The position numbers and the translations under genes are program-made. Below, in pieces: positions 1 through 6,641 of a DNA stretch of 6,690 nt; position 1 is the stretch's first letter; each line of letters starts with the position of its first letter. Source of the DNA: an uncultured Leptotrichia sp. (lineage in GTDB: Bacteria; Fusobacteriota; Fusobacteriia; Fusobacteriales; Leptotrichiaceae); NCBI GenBank assembly GCA_938017765.1, contig CALIJH010000050.1, forward strand, positions 1 through 6,690. The letters run 5' to 3'. A model generated the notes under the pieces. The model was not told the origin of the DNA, ran no database searches, and saw only the letters and a program-made list of their open reading frames with translations.

Positions 1-90
1 ATCTTCATGAACATAAGCCACACCGTAAGCATTATTTGTATAGTCTATAATACCTGCCGTATCACTGTTATATTCACCTTTTGCACCAAA
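1..90 (-). other. Start of the C-terminal autotransporter beta-barrel (residues 1996-2025, truncated)
   Basis: FGAKGEYNSDTAGIIDYTNNAYGVAYVHED reads as the first amphipathic strands of an autotransporter beta-domain: alternating polar and hydrophobic residues, two-residue turns and the IDYTNNAYGVAYV segment typical of fusobacterial members. Only about 30 of the expected roughly 280 residues are in the window. The terminal aromatic residue needed for BAM recognition cannot be checked here. Confidence 0.8.
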
Positions 91-3000
91 TGTCGTAATC
101 TTGTTGGCTTTTTTGGATAGTGTTGACCAATTTCTATTCAGCTTGTCAATTTCTTTATTCAGGATTTCATTTGTTGCAAACAGTCTTCTCTGCGTATTTG
201 CATATTGATGACCTTTCATTTCATCCACAGCCTGTGCCAGAATATGACCTTCTCCCTTACCTAAATCATTTAACTTAGTAAAGATTTTCCATTCCCTGCT
301 CTGCATGTTTTCTACTCCGTATCTTTGTTCAAGACCGTCCATAAAGTTATATGTATTCTGCTCTTTAGCGAATGAAGTATAAGGTATTTTCGACAAGTAT
401 AATCTTGCAAAAGTATAGTTCGTATTTTGTGTAGGTGTTGCCATCCATGTCAAACTGCTTGCTTTAGGAGTCCACTTGATTTCTCCTCCTGAGCTTCTAC
501 GGCTCACTTCCAGTATCGCCTCATTGTATGGAGCCAGAATATTCTGTCCTATTTCTATATCTTTGCTGTTTGAATATCTCGTAGCTTCCACTCCGAAAAT
601 CAGATTCACCCTTTTTAGTCCTGTCAAATGCTCAATTCCACGTATAGGATTTGTAAATCTTACCCCTGAAGTATCTACGTACATTCCGATTTCCGCCTGT
701 CCTCCTCCAAGATTAGGTGTATGAATGTCGTAATCGGCTATATTCAGTACTGTATTTCCTACAGTTACCTGTGTAGCGTCAGGAGAATTTACCGTAGTAT
801 CTACTGTCGTCGGAGTAACTACATTACCCAGTCTTGTAATTGTTCCTACTGTATTTCCTCCTCCCGGAGTATAGATTTCCAGTCCTCTGACAGTTTTTCT
901 TGTAGAAGTTAGAACCGTAGTTCTTGTTCTTTCAGAATTATCACCTGATACAGTAATGCTACTTCCAGGATGTTCTTCAAGAGAACCTCCTTTATAATAA
1001 ACTCCAACACTGTCAGGAGCATTGATGATTATCTGTCCGTAATTTTTCAGAACGGAACCATTGAATGCGACTACACCTACGATACCCGTATTTTGTGGAT
1101 TAGGTACAGTTTTAATCACACCGTAATTTTCTCCCACGGCATTATTATCAAGGTACATTCCCACTGTCTTTTTACCACTTAGTTCGATTGTTCCTCTATT
1201 TATTGCCCTCGAACCTGAACCGCTGGCATACATTCCTATACTTTCATCGCCTGTTACCTGTATTGTTCCAAAGTTTTCAACGGTACCGCTGCTTCTATCC
1301 AGATAACCTGCCGCCATTCCTATTCCGTAATATGATGTACTTGGGTCGGAAATCAGGTCAGAACCTCCTACTTTTATTGTAGGATGTATTCCCATTGTCG
1401 GGTCTCCATTTTGAGCGTAACCTGACACAGCGTAAATACCTACGTTTCCTTGAGTTGATCCAAAGTCAATATTTGCTAAGTTCTTCGTAGTTCCACTTGT
1501 ATAAAGTCCATAGTTTTTACCGCCTGTAGCAGTCAGATTTGTATGGTTTACCACATTTGAGCTGTTATCTGCTACATAGGCAAATACTGCGTCTGTACCG
1601 AGTGTAGTACCGTTAGCGTCATTTATATCCAGCTGTGTTCCGTTTCCACGTACTACAAATCCGTATGAACTGTCGCCGATATTTAAATCAGCTGTACTGT
1701 TTATTGTCTGATTTGTTCCGTTTGAGAACAATCCTACAGACTGATTATTTCCAACAGTGATATTTCCTCCCAGTGTTACGTTTCCTCCTTGCGAGAATAC
1801 TCCCATACCGTTATTTCCTGTCGAGATACTTCCTGTATTGTTTACACCGTAACCGTATATACCTATGGAATTGTTTCCTACTGAAATATTGCTCAAGTTT
1901 CTTACTGCATTATCCGTTTTTGTGTATATTCCTACATTGGCATTGTTTAAACTTGCAGGATTTCCTGACAATGTTATCGGATTTCTGTTTTCTATATCAG
2001 TATTTTCAGACATTATCCCGACTTCACTGAATGCTCCCGAACCCGTGATATTTCCTTTATTTGTAAACAGTCCACCGCCTTTAGTATATATTCCTACCAT
2101 ACCGCCTGTAGTATTTGTACTGTTATTCAGATTTATTTTTGCGTTATTTTCAGTGTTAGGTGTATCAGTCAATATTGCGATACCTGTACCGTTATTCGCT
2201 CCCGAATATTTATAGTTCAGAGTTCCTGAACCGTTGATTACAGTGCCACCGCCTGCATAAACTCCTACACCGTTTTCTTTAGTATCAAAACCGTAGTCGG
2301 TATTCAGATTGATAATACTTCTTTCAGCGTAAACACCTATTCCATTTGAGCCTACAGTAATATCGTCGTTACCTGTTCCTGATACGTTTATGATACCTCC
2401 GTTGCTTCCTTTTACTGCTATACCTACACCACTATTTCCCGTGGACACTCTACCTGTGTTATTTACCGTTATATCTCCCTGTGCTGCTCCGTCATTACTG
2501 TTGGCAAATATTCCAATAGAGTTGTCTCCTCCTGTTACAGTTCCGTTATTTGTTATGGAGATTTTCTTATTACCGTAAGTTACGGTACCTTTACTTACTC
2601 CCGCGATACCTGCTCCCGCACCTGATAAAGTTACGGTTCCGTTATTTATAATTTCACTTCCGTTTGCACCGTTCAGTCCTGCACCGTTATCTACGTTTAC
2701 ATTTCCTTCATTGACTATTTGTCCGTAGCTGACATTTATTCCCGCTACTCCTGCTGAAGATGTACCGCCTGTAACATTTACAGTACCTTTATTTATAAAT
2801 CCTGATTCAGTATTTGACGCAGCATCCGAATTTGAACCCATTGAAAGACCTTTACCGTTTCCTGTAACTGTTTTTCCTGCGTTTATTGTTACTTTTTCTC
2901 TTTCCATAAGGATTTCATTAAATCTATCATTGGCATCATTCAGATTTACATCGGCATTTACATCCAGTTCACCTTCCATAAGAGTACTCTTGAACTTGTT

Positions 3001-6000
3001 ATTATTAGTAACAATATTCATATGGTGAAAATTCTGTAATCCTGCAAGATATGTCGCCATACCGCTGTTTCCTGTCCATACTACTTTTTCAGAACCTCTC
3101 AGTCCTTTGAATATACCTAAGTTGATATTACTACTTCTCAGCTGTACAGTTATGTTGCTCATACCCTGATATCTGTTTGAGCCTCCCGTACCTGCCGTAT
3201 AGTCATTTTTCGCACCGTAAACCAGTATCCCGTCATGCATTTCGATTGTCGTTGCACCGTTAAATATTATTTTTCCTTCTTTTGCATAAAACGGTGCAGT
3301 ATTTATATGGTCATTTTCCGTTGCTGCCAGTCCACGTGCCGCAGCATTATTTTTATTTGTAATAGTTCCTCCGCCAAAGTTTATAGTTCCTTTGTCAGCG
3401 TATAAGGCACCATTTGGTCCTGTATTTATGATATTGTTTGACCCGCTCAATGTTACCTGTGAGTTTTCTCCTTTAGCTATGGCAGCTATACCGTTTATTT
3501 TGAGATTATCCGCCATTTCTACTTTGGCTGTCTGTCCTGTAGCAGTTGTCAGAGCATATGCTCCTATGTTTTCAAACAGAGATTTTTTAACCTCGGCATT
3601 AGTTGTATCTGCCCATTCTTCCGTTGCTGTAACTGCACCTACAGTTTTTACGCTACTGTCTCCTTTAGCGTAAGCCACTATTGACTTATACCCTTTTACG
3701 TCAGTTTTCTTTTCAGCGGTAATTTTTCCTCCGTCTACCGCTGCATAAGCGATAGGATAAGAGTCAAATTCGCTCGTGATGTTTCCGCTCGGATCTCTGT
3801 ATACAAAATGTTTATATCTTCCTGAAAGCAAGACGTCTACACCTATATTTACCTCACTTGCCTTACCGTCAAGAGCTGCCTGTGTGGCTGATGACATAGT
3901 CAGATTTTTATTTTTATTCCATTTTCCTGCGGAATATGCAATGATAGTCCCTGTCGCAGCTTCGTTTGCGTTATCATCATCAGTAATTTTGATAGAAGTA
4001 GCAGTACCTAAATAATCTTTTAAAGTAGTAGTCTTTATAGGTACGGTAGTATTTCCCGTTTCATCCGAGTTTGCATTTGTATGATGACTGTTCTGTGTAC
4101 GTGCCACATCCATTATAGTTCCGTCACCCGCAGCGAGCATAACTCCGTTTCTTGAGTATTTTCCAAACTGTATGTCTATGTCATTTATCTGTAACGAATG
4201 TATAGGGTCAAAATTATATTGAGTAGTCCATGCCCCTGACGGATCTGCTCCTAAATCTTCCTGCGGCTTGATCCCGGGACGCTGTCCTGTTGTGGAGTAT
4301 ATACCTACGTTATTTTCTACGTATTTATTGTCTCCCCCTGCGAGGTTTCCTTCAGCTGTCTGCTCCGTACCTCCCGCTATGTTCAGCTTGTTACCGATAA
4401 TACCTTTTGCTCTTATTTCTCCCTGATATATTCCTATTACGGATTTATCCCAGAAGTTATGACCTGCATTACCTTCCCATATATATCTGTTTGGTGCGTT
4501 GGCAGTATCATTTCCGAAGAACATTATCATATTTTTATCTCCGTAAGATTCAGGAGCTACATTTAGCTTAAATGACGGTGTCATTCCGTTTTCACGTGTG
4601 TTGTCAGGTTCTATTACTCCCACTCCTGTCTTGCTTTTCAGCAGGTTTGCATAGTTTGCAGCATATCCCAGTCCTGAAAGTACAACGTTTTCAGCTCCTT
4701 CCAGTCTATATGTACCCTGACTGTCTATATTGAATGTGCCCTGTGCCCCTACAAATGAATATACCATATTTTTTCTTGTTTTCAAGTCCGCATCCACTTT
4801 ACCTAACAGTGCTCCACGCTGTCTTCTTCCCCAGTAATCTGTATTGACCCTGTTTATCGCCTCATAAGATGACGGGAAGATAAGAAATACCGTATTTTCA
4901 TTTCCTCTAATATCTACCGAAACATTATTTAGTCTTACTTTTCCTGCCTGCCATGTTTCTATGGAAATAAAGGCGGCTCTTCCTCCAAGATATCCTTTTA
5001 CGTTATCGATAGTACCATTCCATACTGTATGGATAGCTACTTGTCCATCTCTATTATTTTCTGTTTTTCCGGCTCCTCCTACATTACCTGCAGCGTATAT
5101 TGTAAAATCTTTTAAAACAAACCCATGAGGAGCCCATTTATCATTAGCATAAAGAAGGGATTGAAAACGCGGATTTTCAGGCAACACCCCTCTTAAATCA
5201 TCTCCCTGTCTATCTGTATATTCCAATTCTCCTGTTACCGCATTAGGTCTGTATCCTCCATATATCATACTTAATTTTCTGGGTGCCCATTCAGTAGTAA
5301 GCGGTCCGTCATTTGTACGTCCATATGCAATATTACGGTTAATAGTGAATCCAAAATCCGTAAACGGATTTGCTATAGGTGCAGGCAAATCCACAGGGCT
5401 TATAGTTACATTTACCGGTGACGGATTTAATGGTGCCGGAGACGGTAAGTTTACATTCAGTGCAGGTAAAGCAGGTGAATTTATCGGCGGTAAATTTAAA
5501 TTTGGTGCCTGTTTATTTACATCTTTAGGCACTATTCCCGCACTTACAGTGATTTCCACTGTAGGCTCTGCCGTATTTTCAAGGTCAAGCTCTGTCAGGT
5601 TGTATTTATTATTCAGACTGTTCTGAAAATACCTTGCCGCTCCTGTGGCTCTTTGAAACATTCTGTTTTCATTTTCCCTGTTTTTATCATTTTTTCCTTT
5701 GTATGTACCTCTCCAGTTGTTATAAGTATAACCCGTTCCCCATTGCCAAGTATTCCATGGCATTTTTATTACCTGATCTCCTTGTTCCATTAACTGTATC
5801 AACTCAAGATTTGCATTTCTAAGCAGTCTACTGTTTTCCTTTTTTGTCCTCCTGAACGTGTTACGCATATCGCCTATTGACGCATTCAGGTCTTTTTTTG
5901 TCTGATTTATCGCACTTTCCGTATTTCTTACCTGAGGCGATGTCAATGTATCTGAAAATGACAGCATTCCCATTAATAGAAAACTCAAGAGTAGTCCTTT

Positions 6001-6075
6001 TGTATATTTTACATTTTTACTTTTTTTGGCAAAAGCTCTCAAATCTTTCTCCATTTTTTTGAGATTATTACTCAT
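1..6075 (-). CDS. Large type Va autotransporter adhesin of fusobacterial type; 5' end complete, 3' end cut by the window
   Basis: The frame stays open for 2025 codons from ATG at 6075 to base 1, with no stop. Domains in order are a signal peptide (1-41), the conserved fusobacterial autotransporter N-terminal domain (to about 182), a Pro-rich linker (183-237), an irregular passenger section (238-1090), a beta-helix repeat ladder (1092-1700), conserved pre-barrel motifs (1793-1995) and the first barrel strands (1996-2025). Classical autotransporters are exported by Sec, insert a C-terminal barrel in the outer membrane and display the passenger outside; relatives such as RadD act in adhesion and coaggregation, but this protein's ligand cannot be read from sequence. 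I found no cysteine in my by-eye translation and no RGD motif. About 250-280 residues of barrel should lie beyond base 1 (inference from family size). The start is fixed by a GGGAG site 8 nt upstream; M8 is a poorer alternative. No frameshift is visible, so the gene looks intact. Confidence 0.95.
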   Translation of the reverse strand, partial: MSNNLKKMEKDLRAFAKKSKNVKYTKGLLLSFLLMGMLSFSDTLTSPQVRNTESAINQTKKDLNASIGDMRNTFRRTKKENSRLLRNANLELIQLMEQGDQVIKMPWNTWQWGTGYTYNNWRGTYKGKNDKNRENENRMFQRATGAARYFQNSLNNKYNLTELDLENTAEPTVEITVSAGIVPKDVNKQAPNLNLPPINSPALPALNVNLPSPAPLNPSPVNVTISPVDLPAPIANPFTDFGFTINRNIAYGRTNDGPLTTEWAPRKLSMIYGGYRPNAVTGELEYTDRQGDDLRGVLPENPRFQSLLYANDKWAPHGFVLKDFTIYAAGNVGGAGKTENNRDGQVAIHTVWNGTIDNVKGYLGGRAAFISIETWQAGKVRLNNVSVDIRGNENTVFLIFPSSYEAINRVNTDYWGRRQRGALLGKVDADLKTRKNMVYSFVGAQGTFNIDSQGTYRLEGAENVVLSGLGYAANYANLLKSKTGVGVIEPDNTRENGMTPSFKLNVAPESYGDKNMIMFFGNDTANAPNRYIWEGNAGHNFWDKSVIGIYQGEIRAKGIIGNKLNIAGGTEQTAEGNLAGGDNKYVENNVGIYSTTGQRPGIKPQEDLGADPSGAWTTQYNFDPIHSLQINDIDIQFGKYSRNGVMLAAGDGTIMDVARTQNSHHTNANSDETGNTTVPIKTTTLKDYLGTATSIKITDDDNANEAATGTIIAYSAGKWNKNKNLTMSSATQAALDGKASEVNIGVDVLLSGRYKHFVYRDPSGNITSEFDSYPIAYAAVDGGKITAEKKTDVKGYKSIVAYAKGDSSVKTVGAVTATEEWADTTNAEVKKSLFENIGAYALTTATGQTAKVEMADNLKINGIAAIAKGENSQVTLSGSNNIINTGPNGALYADKGTINFGGGTITNKNNAAARGLAATENDHINTAPFYAKEGKIIFNGATTIEMHDGILVYGAKNDYTAGTGGSNRYQGMSNITVQLRSSNINLGIFKGLRGSEKVVWTGNSGMATYLAGLQNFHHMNIVTNNNKFKSTLMEGELDVNADVNLNDANDRFNEILMEREKVTINAGKTVTGNGKGLSMGSNSDAASNTESGFINKGTVNVTGGTSSAGVAGINVSYGQIVNEGNVNVDNGAGLNGANGSEIINNGTVTLSGAGAGIAGVSKGTVTYGNKKISITNNGTVTGGDNSIGIFANSNDGAAQGDITVNNTGRVSTGNSGVGIAVKGSNGGIINVSGTGNDDITVGSNGIGVYAERSIINLNTDYGFDTKENGVGVYAGGGTVINGSGTLNYKYSGANNGTGIAILTDTPNTENNAKINLNNSTNTTGGMVGIYTKGGGLFTNKGNITGSGAFSEVGIMSENTDIENRNPITLSGNPASLNNANVGIYTKTDNAVRNLSNISVGNNSIGIYGYGVNNTGSISTGNNGMGVFSQGGNVTLGGNITVGNNQSVGLFSNGTNQTINSTADLNIGDSSYGFVVRGNGTQLDINDANGTTLGTDAVFAYVADNSSNVVNHTNLTATGGKNYGLYTSGTTKNLANIDFGSTQGNVGIYAVSGYAQNGDPTMGIHPTIKVGGSDLISDPSTSYYGIGMAAGYLDRSSGTVENFGTIQVTGDESIGMYASGSGSRAINRGTIELSGKKTVGMYLDNNAVGENYGVIKTVPNPQNTGIVGVVAFNGSVLKNYGQIIINAPDSVGVYYKGGSLEEHPGSSITVSGDNSERTRTTVLTSTRKTVRGLEIYTPGGGNTVGTITRLGNVVTPTTVDTTVNSPDATQVTVGNTVLNIADYDIHTPNLGGGQAEIGMYVDTSGVRFTNPIRGIEHLTGLKRVNLIFGVEATRYSNSKDIEIGQNILAPYNEAILEVSRRSSGGEIKWTPKASSLTWMATPTQNTNYTFARLYLSKIPYTSFAKEQNTYNFMDGLEQRYGVENMQSREWKIFTKLNDLGKGEGHILAQAVDEMKGHQYANTQRRLFATNEILNKEIDKLNRNWSTLSKKANKITTFGAKGEYNSDTAGIIDYTNNAYGVAYVHED
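91..699 (-). other. Conserved pre-barrel region: autochaperone-like stretch and linker helix (residues 1793-1995)
   Basis: Motifs shared among fusobacterial autotransporters occur in order: IGMYVDTSG (1796-1804), FTNPIRGIEHLTGLKRVNLIFGVEAT (ending at 1832), NSKDIEIGQNILAPYN (1836-1851), then WTPKASSLTWMATPTQNTNYTFAR around M1878. A predicted helix runs from W1929 to K1988 and includes DEMKGHQYANTQRR (1951-1964). The first part sits where other autotransporters have the autochaperone that nucleates passenger folding. The helix is positioned to thread the barrel pore as the linker. These roles are inferred from position; the motifs themselves are visible. Confidence 0.8.
976..2802 (-). repeat. 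Beta-helix repeat ladder in the passenger, about 20 degenerate units (residues 1092-1700)
   Basis: The region opens with N-x-G-x-V strands (FINKGTVNV, IVNEGNVNV, IINNGTVTLSG, ITNNGTVTGG). It then repeats a G-[IV]-G-[IVM]-[YF]-[AST] strand, seen as NSIGIFANS, NGIGVYAERS, NGVGVYAGGG, NSIGIYGYG, NGMGVFSQGG, ESIGMYASGS, KTVGMYLDNN and DSVGVYYKGG, among others. The central glycines of the first five fall at 1188, 1218, 1247, 1271 and 1298, so the period is 24-30 residues; the last is G1691. This spacing suits one or more rungs of a right-handed beta-helix, the usual autotransporter passenger fold. The repeats are conserved as protein but diverged as DNA, so they are not recent tandem duplications. 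Confidence 0.85.
2803..5364 (-). other. Membrane-distal passenger section without regular repeat ladder (residues 238-1091)
   Basis: This half of the passenger is rich in Gly, Asn, Thr and short beta-prone segments, but it lacks the evenly spaced G-[IV]-G-[IVM]-[YF] ladder seen further on. It contains unusual concentrations of aromatics (WAPRKLSMIYGGYRP at about 263-277; TDYWGRRQRG; RYIWEGNAGHNFW), an acidic ITDDDNANE patch (697-705) and a hydrophobic GMATYLAGLQNFHHMNIV stretch around M1006. Residues from about 780 gradually take on beta-helix character (for example INFGGGTITNKNN). No enzymatic motif or known binding domain is recognisable to me. It could be an irregular beta-helix or a helix with inserted loops; ligand binding at this end is inference from other autotransporters. 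Confidence 0.7.
5365..5529 (-). other. Proline-rich linker (residues 183-237)
   Basis: About one residue in four is proline, with short degenerate repeats of the type NLNLPPINSPALPALNVNLP and a partly similar NPSPVNVTISPVDLPAP following it. Such composition predicts an extended, flexible or rod-like spacer. It separates the conserved N-terminal domain from the passenger proper, which resumes at F238 with TDFGF. A spacer at this position is what one would expect if the N-terminal domain must fold or bind independently of the beta-helix. Confidence 0.75.
5530..5952 (-). other. Conserved N-terminal domain of fusobacterial autotransporters (residues 42-182)
   Basis: Residues 49-104 look helical and heptad-like, highly charged, and run into ELIQLMEQGDQV (91-102). 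They are followed by a Trp/Tyr-rich motif at 106-127: W107, W110, W112, Y116, Y118, W121 and the RGTYKG sequence (122-127). I recognise this pair of motifs as the hallmark of the N-terminal domain of large Fusobacterium and Leptotrichia autotransporters. The domain continues to about AEPTVEITVSAGIV (169-182). Its molecular role is not established to my knowledge. Because it sits at the far tip of the passenger, it may be exported last or retained near the membrane, which is inference. Confidence 0.85.
5953..6075 (-). other. Signal peptide with extended, highly basic n-region (residues 1-41)
   Basis: The first 26 residues are strongly basic, rich in Lys with one Arg (KK at 6-7, KK at 17-18, K20, K23, K26). 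They are followed by a hydrophobic core, GLLLSFLLMGMLSF (27-40). The likely signal peptidase I site is after S41 (SFS|DT). Long n-regions are common in large autotransporters and are thought to slow inner-membrane export so the passenger does not misfold in the periplasm (established for other autotransporters, inferred here). No lipobox cysteine is present, so this is not a lipoprotein signal. The exact cleavage position is a by-eye estimate. Confidence 0.85.
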
Positions 6076-6083
6076 CTTTTTCA

Positions 6084-6091
6084 CTCCCTTT
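6084..6091 (-). promoter_or_regulatory. Ribosome binding site of the autotransporter gene
   Basis: On the minus strand AAAGGGAG lies 8 nt before ATG (GGGAG-TGAAAAAG-ATG). It is a strong purine-rich Shine-Dalgarno sequence in otherwise A/T DNA, and it decides the start at 6075 over the in-frame ATG at codon 8. Confidence 0.9.
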
Positions 6092-6215
6092 CAAAAGAAT
6101 TATTTATTATAAAAATTAAACAACTGATTTAACAAGATCTTATATATATTATTAACTTTAATGTATTGCCTGTTTAAATATAACCTTATTTTATATGATT
6201 TATTAATAGAATTGG

Positions 6216-6244
6216 ATAACAGAATTTATATATACTATTGTAAA
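6216..6244 (-). promoter_or_regulatory. Weaker alternative promoter P2
   Basis: On the minus strand TTTACA (6239-6244, 5 of 6 to the -35 consensus) is followed after 17 nt by TGTTAT (6216-6221, 4 of 6 to the -10). It would start near 6209 and give a leader of about 135 nt. The spacing is ideal but the -10 is mediocre. It may be the main promoter, an additional one, or a chance match. Confidence 0.25.
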
Positions 6245-6280
6245 TTTTAAATTACTTAGTTTTTTCGTTTTATTTTCTTA

Positions 6281-6303
6281 GTATAATTTTATTAAGATTA
6301 TAC
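6281..6303. promoter_or_regulatory. Dyad over the P1 -10 and start site, possible operator
   Basis: GTATAAT (6281-6287) is mirrored by ATTATAC (6297-6303). The arms extend inward to 10 pairs with one G-T wobble around a 3-base centre (6291-6293), the centre being almost exactly at the predicted P1 start. The arms include the P1 -10 and also create a plus-strand TATAAT at 6282-6287. A repressor dimer bound here would block P1. No specific regulator can be named from the sequence. Confidence 0.35.
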
Positions 6304-6324
6304 CAAAAAAAATGAAAAATACAA
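6297..6324 (-). promoter_or_regulatory. Candidate sigma70-type promoter P1 with extended -10
   Basis: On the minus strand a perfect TATAAT (6297-6302) is preceded by TGG, giving an extended TGnTATAAT -10. A weak -35, TTGTAT (6319-6324, 3 of 6 matches), lies 16 nt upstream. The spacer contains a run of eight T (6305-6312). Transcription would start near 6290, leaving a leader of about 215 nt. AT-rich DNA yields chance -10 boxes often, so the extended TG element is the main support. Confidence 0.45.
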
Positions 6325-6494
6325 ACTAATTAAAAATTTTATGAAAATTTCTCTTAAACATTCAATTTTACTAACTTTTTATCTAATAATATATATCCTT
6401 TTTTTAAATTTAGCTCTTTATTTTAAAAAAAATTTTGGAATTTTCAAGTTTTTTTATTCACATAACATAGTCATATAATATAATATTTATGAGG

Positions 6495-6505
6495 TGTATA
6501 ATACA
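6495..6505. repeat. Short dyad TGTATAATACA
   Basis: An 11-base perfect palindrome around a central A, sharing GTATAAT with the dyad over the P1 promoter about 200 bases away. It lies well upstream of the gene. It may be an auxiliary operator, part of a promoter belonging to something outside the window, or chance in AT-rich DNA. Confidence 0.3.
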
Positions 6506-6523
6506 TACCTTCATCTATTAAAT

Positions 6524-6538
6524 TCAATATAATATTGA
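6524..6538. repeat. 15-base dyad TCAATATAATATTGA
   Basis: A perfect palindrome around A6531 including one C-G pair in each arm beyond the A/T core. Its location 20 bases from another dyad hints at a binding-site cluster, but short A/T palindromes are expected by chance in this DNA. Confidence 0.3.
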
Positions 6539-6611
6539 GAAATTTAAAATAATTTGTTATAGTTAGAAACAATTCACTATCTATATCATATAAATTAATT
6601 ATTTTTAAAGC

Positions 6612-6641
6612 AAACTATTTTTTAAACTTATAAAATAGTTT
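6612..6641. repeat. Inverted repeat, 10-bp stem and 10-base loop; weak terminator candidate
   Basis: AAACTATTTT (6612-6621) pairs perfectly with AAAATAGTTT (6632-6641). The stem has only one G-C pair and no uninterrupted T-run directly after it on either strand (plus strand continues CATTATAATTTCTTTTT). It could be a poor terminator for a gene beyond 6690 reading on the minus strand, or a protein-binding dyad. Confidence 0.35.

Noticed and set aside
476..724. Plus-strand 82-codon open frame
   Set aside because: It lies antisense to the conserved pre-barrel motifs of the autotransporter and encodes no recognisable protein.
1865..2215. Plus-strand 116-codon open frame with a membrane-protein look
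   Set aside because: Its hydrophobic, Pro/Phe/Leu-rich composition is the antisense image of Gly/Asn/Lys-rich beta-helix repeats. It overlaps the repeat ladder and has no gene-like context.
976..2802. Tandem DNA repeats or a CRISPR array
   Set aside because: The periodicity is in protein motifs only. Codons differ between units, spacing varies, and there are no identical direct repeats with spacers.
5345..5626. Plus-strand 93-codon frame rich in GKF/GDG repeats
   Set aside because: It is the antisense reading of the proline-rich linker; the apparent repeats mirror Pro-Asn-Leu codons on the real strand.
1..6075. Broken gene (frameshift or premature stop)
   Set aside because: The minus-strand frame reads through all 2025 codons with family motifs at both ends in the same frame; the missing C-terminus is due to the window edge.
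6458..6514. Minus-strand 18-residue open frame (ATG at 6514)
   Set aside because: It is very short, has no Shine-Dalgarno sequence and its composition is that of random AT-rich DNA. It could be a leader peptide but nothing supports that.
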